Below are positions 1-5,305 of a stretch of DNA of 22,215 nt, piece by piece (positions within the stretch are counted from its first letter, which is position 1; every line of letters begins with the position of its first letter). The DNA comes from JALONO01 sp038209965 (GTDB lineage: Bacteria > Bacteroidota > Bacteroidia > Cytophagales > Thermoflexibacteraceae): contig JBBQXF010000080.1 of the NCBI GenBank assembly GCA_038209965.1, positions 1-22,215 on the forward strand. The letters are read 5' to 3'. Under the pieces are notes generated by a model. The model was not told the origin of the DNA. It saw only the letters and a program-made list of their open reading frames with translations, and did no database searches. The position numbers were made by a program, and so were the translations under genes.

Positions 1-1013
1 CCACCGGCCGTTTGGAAATGGCCCAGAAAAGTGTTACTTTAGCCGCAAGGATCCCCGATTCCTCCGTGCCCCGACAGCTCGCCTCGTGCTCAAGCTCTAC
101 GGCGAAGCTTCCGGGGGAACTGTCCTGCACACGCAGGAGGAGTTCATTGTATGCGGACGGCTAGTCAATTCGGCAAGCTGGAGCTGGCAGCAGCTCAGCG
201 TGGGCAAGCTCGCGACAGTTGATGGCGGACGGCCAGTCATTTGGAGATTACCGCTGGGGGCCAGCCGGTTCCGATTGTTACCCAAGAAACGCACTACGAT
301 CCTTGGGGATTGGAGCTGAGTGGCATAGGGCCGGGGAAACGCTTTCTACAATGCGCCGGGGAACGCGGAGCACTGCTGGAAGACTGCGCGTCTGCGGTTC
401 AACGGCGGCGTGGAGCGCACCGGCGACTTTGGCCCCAACTGGGACGAATCGGGGGCGCGCATGTACGATCCGCAACTGGGCAGGTTCCACGGTGTGGACC
501 TGCTGGCCGGGATGTTCCCGGGCATACCCCTGTGCAGTTTGGGGCCAACAGCCCGGTGGTGCTCAACGGCCCGGGCGGGCTGTGCCCCGACTGCAAAACT
601 TGGGGGGACGTATTGCGGGCAATCCACGAAAGCACGGCCGCGGCAGGGGTTTACATCAAGAACGGGGACGGCAGCAGCTACACCCACAGCTGGGCCAAGC
701 TGATAGGGGGGCAACGGTGACATCCAACGGCGGTGCCTACCGCGATAGCGAGAAAAACCGTTTTGGGCACAACCAGGTATTGGCCAACGGCAGCGGGCCC
801 ATGAACACTGCCCACCACCTGGGCGGCGGCGAAAACCAGCCGCTCACGGCAACTGAGTACATGGATCACATCGGCCCGGACAATGAGTCCGCCGCCCGGG
901 TGGTGATGTTTGGGCACATGGTGTGGCCCGCCGCGCCCGGGGGCGGCCTGCCAGCGCCCAGGGGCTGGCACCCGCCCATGCTGAAAGTTGCTGCTGCCGC
1001 TAAGGGGAAGTAG
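1..1013 (+). pseudogene. RHS-repeat core protein, C-terminal part, frame-broken
   Basis: This is the end of an RHS/YD-repeat toxin-delivery protein. Recognisable pieces lie in different frames: a block with ETHYDPWGLELSGIG near 286-330, the core signature GARMYDPQLGRFHGVD near 455-500, then FGANSPVVLNGPGGLCP near 540-590 back in the first frame, and a tail ending at a TAG at 1011-1013 in the third frame. The core signature is normally followed in one frame by the toxin tip, so at least three frame changes separate these parts. The piece before 240 is also split among frames. RHS cores form a shell that holds a variable C-terminal toxin. The DNA is much richer in GC than the tips that follow, which is usual for RHS loci. 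The 5' end lies outside the window. Genuine decay is most likely; clustered sequencing indels are the alternative. Confidence 0.82.
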
Positions 1014-1245
1014 CCTTTTAGATGATGTTGCCAAGCAAGCAAAATCGTGGTTAGGCAAAGATTATAAAACTGTAATAAACAAAGCGGGTGACAAGGTTTT
1101 TATGTCAGAAGATGGACTGAGAAAAATGAGGTTTGATATTAAGAACCCTCATGGCGATGCACCTCACATTCATTTAGAAATTTTCAAAAATGGAAAATGG
1201 AAAGACGCTATTCCGGGTACCCATAGAGTATATCCTAAACCATAG
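988..1245 (+). CDS. Toxin tip 1: RHS-associated C-terminal toxin domain, no convincing own start
   Basis: The reading frame opens with a TTG-led LLPLRG stretch belonging to a short repeat. It then runs through about 75 residues of AT-rich toxin-like sequence, including AGDKVFMSEDGLRKMRFDIK, an HIHLE motif and the ending IPGTHRVYPKP. I recognise this kind of ending from polymorphic-toxin tips but cannot name the toxin family or its activity. The HxH pair could be catalytic or metal-binding (inference). It lies one frame away from the last RHS segment, so it is probably either a silent orphan cassette or a tip disconnected by a frameshift. The stop codon is 5 bases before the next ATG, the usual toxin-immunity spacing. 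Confidence 0.62.
   Translation: MLLPLRGSSLLDDVAKQAKSWLGKDYKTVINKAGDKVFMSEDGLRKMRFDIKNPHGDAPHIHLEIFKNGKWKDAIPGTHRVYPKP
989..1007 (+). repeat. Cassette-boundary repeat, copy 1
   Basis: This 19-base motif has the form TGCTNNTGCCNCTNNGGGG. Its last 13 bases (995-1007) are identical to 1461-1473. It sits exactly where the GC-rich RHS tail changes to the AT-rich toxin tip. In the tip frame it reads LLPLRG. A diverged copy lies on the minus strand at 7925-7943. Confidence 0.7.
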
Positions 1246-1250
1246 AAGCA

Positions 1251-1457
1251 ATGGAATTTAAAATTTTAGAAACAAGTTATAACGGAAAAAAATTTAGGAT
1301 AGAGGAAGATTATCCTGAAGTGGGATCATACTTGTACATTTTTGAAGATGAAAAATGCATAAAGGATTATTTGCAAAATGATATTGAAGTATGTAAAAAA
1401 CTTGCTTTTGAGGATTACGGAGTTCCTTTAGATAGATGGGTTTTGAAAGAAGAGTGA
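1251..1457 (+). CDS. Immunity protein for toxin tip 1 (68 aa), family not named
   Basis: This small acidic soluble protein of 68 residues starts with MEFKILETSYNGKKFRIEED and ends VPLDRWVLKEE. It has no signal peptide or membrane segment. It starts 5 bases after the stop of toxin tip 1 and shares its low GC content. Position, size and acidity are those of a cytosolic immunity protein that binds its cognate toxin. I recall similar short proteins beside Bacteroidota toxin tips but cannot give a family name. The role is inferred mainly from context. Confidence 0.65.
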   Translation: MEFKILETSYNGKKFRIEEDYPEVGSYLYIFEDEKCIKDYLQNDIEVCKKLAFEDYGVPLDRWVLKEE

Positions 1458-1473
1458 TAATGCCGCTAAGGGG
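1455..1473 (+). repeat. Cassette-boundary repeat, copy 2
   Basis: This copy matches copy 1 at 16 of 19 positions, with 13 identical bases at 1461-1473. It overlaps the stop codon of immunity gene 1 and directly precedes toxin tip 2. The two copies therefore bracket the first toxin-immunity cassette as direct repeats. Confidence 0.7.
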
Positions 1474-1787
1474 GGACTTCGTTTGCAGAAGGTTCATTCT
1501 CGGTATTTAATTGGAAAGGCAATCCAGCAGGAGGAATAAAGCCAACTGGTCCGTTTAGATTATTAGAAGGTGCAGAATACACATCAGCACGAAATTTAGC
1601 AAACTCAACAAATGCGGCTATGCGTAGAGCAAACCCCGAAATGTTTAAGGGTTTACAAATACACGAAATAAATCCAGTGAAATTTGGGGGTAGCCCAACA
1701 AACCTTTCAAACAAAATTTTCTTAACCCCATCGCAACACGCCCAATACACTAACTTTTGGAATGCATTAATGCGAAGCACTAAATAA
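1470..1787 (+). pseudogene. Toxin tip 2: orphan HNH/Endo VII-type nuclease tip without start codon
   Basis: An open frame of 105 codons begins directly after a stop codon inside the boundary repeat and ends at TAA 1785-1787. It contains FNWKGNPAGGIKPTGPFRLL, then an AR-rich helix, then IHEINPVKFGGSP, NKIFLTP and a histidine in SQHAQYTNFW. The HEI-N/H-P-V-x-x-GG...N-K-I-x-L...H pattern is the HNH/Endonuclease VII-like motif of RHS-delivered DNases. There is no ATG, GTG or TTG at a plausible position before the domain, so it is a silent tip that would need recombination with an RHS gene to be expressed. The immunity gene follows 7 bases later. Confidence 0.75.
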
Positions 1788-1794
1788 TAAAGCA

Positions 1795-2160
1795 ATGGCA
1801 ACAATTGATAAAAATACAGCACCAACAACAGGAGAAATAGATTTTTTTTTAAAGCAAATTGATTTTGCTTTGCCAAAAGGATTTATAGATTTCTTTAAAG
1901 AAACAAACGGTGCGGATATTAGCACGGACGAAAAATATATTCTTTTATGGGCATTGACAGATATGGTTCAACTTAATAAGGAATACAGTGTAGAAGAGTA
2001 TGCCCCCGAATTTTTTATTTTTGGTTCTGATGGTGGAGACACAGCTTTTGCAATAGAAAAAAGTACAGGAGATATTTACGAAATGCCATTTATTGGAATG
2101 TCTAAGGAAGAAGCAGTTTTTAAGAATAAGACTTTTACAGATTTTATAAAAAGCATATAA
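1795..2160 (+). CDS. SMI1/KNR4 (SUKH) family immunity protein
   Basis: This 121-residue soluble protein has the SUKH superfamily pattern. An N-terminal ALPKGFIDFFKETNGAD helix-turn block comes first, followed by LLWALTDMVQLNK and then FFIFGSDGGDTAFAI, the family's GSDGG signature. SUKH proteins are immunity proteins that neutralise a broad range of nuclease toxins, which fits the HNH tip just upstream. The spacing (7 bases after the tip stop) suggests the pair moves as a unit. A strong stem-loop terminator follows. The start is the ATG at 1795, the only good one after the tip. Confidence 0.88.
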   Translation: MATIDKNTAPTTGEIDFFLKQIDFALPKGFIDFFKETNGADISTDEKYILLWALTDMVQLNKEYSVEEYAPEFFIFGSDGGDTAFAIEKSTGDIYEMPFIGMSKEEAVFKNKTFTDFIKSI

Positions 2161-2175
2161 AATAATATTCCCTTA

Positions 2176-2212
2176 AAATAACAAAGCCACCTACACGGTG
2201 GCTTTGTTATTT
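2176..2212. terminator. Perfect 16-bp stem-loop, probable bidirectional terminator
   Basis: The arms at 2176-2191 and 2197-2212 are perfectly complementary around a 5-base loop. The GC-rich centre (GCCACC/GGTGGC) is flanked by A- and T-rich outer arms, so either strand ends in a T-rich tract. It lies 15 bases after the SUKH immunity gene. Confidence 0.85.
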
Positions 2213-2813
2213 ATTTGTCCAAAACGGCAACTTTTAGAGCCGTATAAAATTGTTGGTTGTGTTTAAAAAACGTAACTGTTTAGGTAGTCTTCCAGCAAAT
2301 AGCTTGATTTGTATTTACTTTGAGCAATTCTTGGAAAACATTTTTTGCGTGTTTTTTGACTGTATTGACAAATCCTTGTATTCTAGCATAGATTTCTGCC
2401 CCTCTTTGTGTTCTAAAGACAGCTATTTTTTGTTTAATTTTAACATTCCGCAGCGCTTGTTCAGCAAGATTGTTGGTGAAAGGTACTATCTCCACAAAAG
2501 CAAATGCAAGCACTGCCTCTTGATGTTTTATCAAGCGGTCAAGTAAATTTCTGCCTTTGCTTTGCTTAGGCTTTCCTCTTGTTTTTATTGCATTGTAAGG
2601 CTCTTCTTTAGCTGCTTGCTGGCATATTTGCGCATATTTTGCCCTCCAAATAGCCCTGTTTTCCATCCCATTGATACTTTTGGTCCCTTGAGCTGTTTGA
2701 TGGTAAAGTTCCATCAAAAAATCATGCATATCTACTGCCCAAACGCTGTTTTGTTCTTTGAGTGCTTGTAATTCCCGCAGTATATGTGCATTGCAGACAG
2801 CGTGCTTGCAATC

Positions 2814-2821
2814 TTCAAAAG
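2814..2821. repeat. 8-bp target-site duplication, left copy
   Basis: TTCAAAAG directly precedes the left end of the MITE and is repeated exactly at 3023-3030 after its right end. Confidence 0.93.
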
Positions 2822-3022
2822 GTAACTGTTTAGGTAGGTAAAGTATTTGATAATCAATTAGTTATAAAATTTAAAGTTTGCTTAAACGGGTGTGCAAATT
2901 AACTTAAATTACTGATAATCAAATAATTATAGAAATAAGTAATTTATTTAAAATCAAGCCAATTATTCATAACTAATTTATTTTCAATTAGTTATGAATA
3001 ATTAGAGCACCTAAACAGTTAC
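2822..3022. mobile_element. 201-bp MITE mobilised by IS66-type ends, nested in tnpC
   Basis: The ends at 2822-2835 and 3009-3022 are the same 14-bp inverted repeats as the surrounding IS66. The element is flanked by a perfect 8-bp direct duplication, TTCAAAAG (2814-2821 and 3023-3030), the length IS66 transposases generate. The interior is very AT-rich and has no coding frame. It carries an 18-bp-arm palindrome near its right end. This is a non-autonomous derivative that uses the same transposase as the element it destroyed. Confidence 0.93.
2961..3003. repeat. Long AT-rich palindrome inside the MITE
   Basis: The arms at 2961-2978 and 2986-3003 are perfectly complementary over 18 bp around a 7-base loop. 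Part of the right arm (CAATTAGTTAT) recurs near 2852 in the left half of the element. It could form a hairpin in DNA or RNA; its role is unknown. Confidence 0.85.
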
Positions 3023-3030
3023 TTCAAAAG
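3023..3030. repeat. 8-bp target-site duplication, right copy
   Basis: TTCAAAAG directly follows the right end of the MITE and is identical to 2814-2821. Confidence 0.93.
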
Positions 3031-3977
3031 TAAAATATGTGGCACAACAGTCGTGAACAGCCCAATTTTTATAATCTTTCAGCACAGACACCCTATCATT
3101 TAGGGCTTTTTTGCCTCTGCTGTGATGAACAAATAAAAAGCAAAAAGACTCGCTGCAAGCCGTGTGCACCCACTCACGCTTGCCTGCTACCTTCAAGCCA
3201 GTTTCATCAAAATGAACTACTTCACTTGCCAAAATGTGTGCCCTAACCTGCTCTTCAACAGGTGCCAATGCTTCAAAAAGGCAATCATTCGCACTCACCG
3301 CTGTGGCCTCATTAAATTTATGGCCGTACAATGTTTCAATTAGATTACTTATTTTCTGAAAGGAAGGCGAAAATCCGTACTCAGGAGCGAACTCAATGTA
3401 AGAATTTTACTGCCATATTGGACATTTGCCTTTACTTGTTCTGGAAATTGTCCATATTGGGTAATACCACAACAAGTTGTGCAGGACAAACGGTGTCCTG
3501 TAACTTCTAAACGAGGAACAGGAATATCAAAAACTTGACGTTTGGAAGGCAACAATTCGCATTCTTCTGCTAAAATAGCTCTATTACAACAAATACAAAC
3601 AGTGGGAGGGTGAATTACAACAAGGTCAGCAACGGCCACCATTTTTAAAGTATTACCTTTGTGGTCTTTCTGACCGCCTTTTTTCTTTCCTTTGGGAACT
3701 GGAACAGCTGCTTTTTTAGGGAAAATGTCTCTACTTGGTGGTTTGTGGCTGTTGGTACTGTTCATGCTCAATTGAACTTTCAATACAGCATTCTCTGCTT
3801 TTAAAGCTATATTTTCTGCCTCCAACTCTTTTACACGGGCTTCAAGAACATCTATACGTGCTAAAAGAGTATAGACTAGGGCGTGAAGTTCAGTAAAATT
3901 ATTACTCAATTTCATAATGCGAATGTACTATTTTTTCCTAAATTGCAAAACAAAAAAAATAAGACCTAAACAGTTAC

Positions 3978-4175
3978 CTATTTTCAAATGATGGAACGTT
4001 TTTAAAGAACGGAATTACAAACAAACTCATTCCTGAAGTAAGATACACTAAGGCGTTTATGTCTAATGAGTATATGGTACCATTTAAGCAATTCCCTAAT
4101 AGGCTTGGGGCTTATCAATGGGAGTTCCAGCAAAATCAAATATTACGAGGCCCGTTAAACTTCAATATGCACTAA
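3978..4175 (+). pseudogene. Toxin tip 3: C-terminal fragment, 5' part lost at the IS66 end
   Basis: An open frame starts at the right end of the IS66 and encodes about 65 residues. It includes FSNDGTFLKNGITNKLIPEV, YTKAFMSNEYMVPFKQFPN and the ending GAYQWEFQQNQILRGPLNFN-MH before TAA 4173-4175. Its AT-rich composition, its place 2 bases before a likely immunity gene and its style match RHS toxin tips, but I cannot name the toxin family. The N-terminal portion and any boundary repeat were lost where the IS66 now ends. An ATG at 4118 lies in another frame and is not a credible start for the next gene. Confidence 0.6.
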
Positions 4176-4177
4176 TT

Positions 4178-4627
4178 ATGAGTGATGATAAAAATATTTT
4201 CGGTTGCTTTTTTAAAGTTGGGTTTGACCCAAGCTTAAAAGAACAAGATTTTACAGATTTAGCCAATACATTTAGAACTTATATTTGGGGGGACAAAGGT
4301 ATTTGCGACACATTAAAGAAGTTGAACAATGAAGATTACGGAAAGGATTTGAAATTGGCTTTGTTTCAATTTAATGTAAAGCCAACACAAATTGAGCTAC
4401 AGAGATTAAAGGAAATAGAGCCTTACAGAGCAAAAGAAAAGTCAATAGGTATTCCGATAATTGTAACAGACGAAAACTTCTTTAGCAAGTCAGAGGAAGG
4501 GCGACTCAGCTTTTTAAAGCAATCAGTTTTACAGAAGTTAGATTTATTGGCAGAAGTAGTAAAGAAGAAAAAACTTGATACTAAAATGGATTTGCTGAAA
4601 TCTGATTTAGAAAAAGCATTGGCGTAA
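4178..4627 (+). CDS. Putative immunity protein for toxin tip 3 (149 aa)
   Basis: The start was chosen at ATG 4178 (MSDDKNIFGCFFKVGFDPSL), 2 bases after the tip-3 stop. A longer frame from 4118 would overlap the tip and add unlikely sequence. The 149-residue soluble protein has a beta-rich N-terminal half, a middle with KPTQIELQRLKEIEPYRAKE and IGIPIIVTDENFFSKSEEG, and a long charged C-terminal helix (LDLLAEVVKKKKLDTKMDLL...EKALA). There is no signal peptide. I recall similar proteins beside Bacteroidota RHS tips but do not know a family name. Immunity function is inferred from coupling to the tip. Confidence 0.6.
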   Translation: MSDDKNIFGCFFKVGFDPSLKEQDFTDLANTFRTYIWGDKGICDTLKKLNNEDYGKDLKLALFQFNVKPTQIELQRLKEIEPYRAKEKSIGIPIIVTDENFFSKSEEGRLSFLKQSVLQKLDLLAEVVKKKKLDTKMDLLKSDLEKALA

Positions 4628-4847
4628 AATTTAAACACGTTGCACTAATTTTAGCGGACTTAATAAAGTGGTCAACGGTAGTGAGTAAACATTCTTTTTC
4701 TTTTTCGGGCAATACCGAAATATCTTGAAATCTTTGAAGCATTTTAGGGTCTTTAAAAAGGTTGGCTTCATCATTTTCCCCCAACAGATAACCAATCGAA
4801 GTATCTAATAATTTAGCCAGTTTTTTAGCGGCATCAATACTTGGTGT
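4581..4847 (-). pseudogene. XRE-family regulator, C-terminal fragment lacking the HTH domain
   Basis: Minus-strand residues TPSIDAAKKLAKLLDTSIGY, then LLGENDEANLFKDPKMLQRF and PEKEKECLLTTVDHFIKSAK, match the end of the helix-turn-helix domain and the C-terminal helices of small XRE/Cro-like regulators. The recognition helices that should precede TPS are missing. Upstream codons come from an unrelated GC-rich repeat. The frame runs on into the 3' end of the convergent immunity gene (47-bp overlap), so the original C-terminus may also be altered. It is probably non-functional as a DNA-binding protein. Confidence 0.7.
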
Positions 4848-5063
4848 CCCCGTTGGGCAAAGTCTGTGACTATTCACCTGAAATAAGCGAAAGTCGGTGA
4901 CTCTCGCCAGCCCTGGCCACCAGCACGATGGCCTTCCATGGGGGCGCGGGCGGCGGAATTTTATATCCAGAACATCGCAGCATTCGATTTTTTGACCCAT
5001 TATTTGGAGTAGGTTCTTATTGGTTGGGGTAGCTTTGTTGCCGGTGCGCTTCGCTAACACCAA
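4847..5063. repeat. Dispersed repeat, copy A (217 bp)
   Basis: The left module TCCCCGTTGGGCAAAGTC (4847-4864) matches 8770-8787 at 16 of 18 bases. The right module GGTGCGCTTCGCTAACACCA plus one base (5043-5063) matches 8861-8881 at 19 of 21. Order and orientation are the same in both copies, with different or diverged DNA between the modules. Copy A separates the XRE fragment from the Rpn fragment, and both genes are cut at its edges. Confidence 0.6.
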
Positions 5064-5212
5064 TAATGGAGTACTTCCCTTTCCAAGATCTGCTCAATAC
5101 GAATATCGTCCAAGGGCAATTCGCTTAGAAATCCTTCTGAAATGCCGAAATTGGCTTTGTTTCTCAATGGTTTCTTTATCGCCCAGTCAAATCGGATAAG
5201 CTTTTTGTTCAT
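5054..5212 (-). pseudogene. Rpn-family (PD-(D/E)XK) recombination-promoting nuclease, N-terminal fragment
   Basis: This 52-codon frame starts MNKKLIRFDWAIKKPLRNKA and continues GFLSELPLDDIRIEQILERE. That is the characteristic N-terminus of Rpn/transposase-like PD-(D/E)XK nucleases, full-length members of which run to about 300 residues. It ends at a TAG inside the right module of repeat copy A, so the nuclease domain is lost. Transcription would run from recQ's 3' side toward the XRE fragment. I see no gene between 5213 and 5305. Confidence 0.7.
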
Positions 5213-5305
5213 TGTCAGATTGAATTGATTGTCACCAAGACACCAATTTTTTGGTTGAAGTTGTTTGTCAAAAAGTAGTCTTACAATAGCGTCAAACAGC
5301 TACGT

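Larger units (their letters stand above)
2280..3915 (-). pseudogene. tnpC: IS66 transposase TnpC, broken by a MITE and a 1-nt deletion
   Basis: The N-terminal part (3915-3349) has a leucine-zipper-like coiled coil (ELEAENIALKAENAVLKVQL), a PPSRD segment and zinc-binding Cys pairs. The middle part (from about 3347) carries HFDETGLKVAGKREWVHT with the first catalytic Asp. After the nested element, the C-terminal part has the catalytic Glu in NNLAEQALRNVK. Removing 209 bp (MITE plus one 8-bp duplication) fuses the middle part to DCKHAVCNAHILREL, a conserved IS66 block. One added A in the A-run at about 3350-3353 restores RLPFRKISNLIETLYG across the other break. With both repairs the gene is 1428 bp, a whole number of codons (475 aa), so no other frame damage is implied. 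The copy as read is inactive. Confidence 0.9.
2272..3977 (-). mobile_element. IS66-family insertion sequence (tnpC-only type), interrupted by a nested element
   Basis: The ends are identical 14-bp inverted repeats, GTAACTGTTTAGGT, at 2272-2285 and 3964-3977. Between them lies only a tnpC transposase on the minus strand. No tnpA or tnpB is present, which matches the ISBst12-like subgroup of IS66. Without the nested insertion and its extra target copy the element would be 1497 bp. The stop codon of tnpC falls in the left inverted repeat. IS66 elements normally make 8-bp target duplications, but the flanks here (TAAAAAAC on the left, CTATTTTC on the right) do not match. That suggests a flanking deletion or recombination after insertion. 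Confidence 0.9.

Noticed and set aside
219..1013. Intact 264-codon gene at the RHS end
   Set aside because: Only its last third matches RHS-tail coding; the RHS core signature lies in the two other frames, so this is a piece of a broken gene.
1466..1876. 136-codon minus-strand open frame over toxin tip 2
   Set aside because: The plus strand encodes the HNH motif and the SUKH start here; the minus frame shows no family pattern.
4118..4177. Upstream in-frame start for immunity gene 3
   Set aside because: It overlaps the coding end of toxin tip 3 in another frame; the ATG at 4178 directly follows the tip stop.
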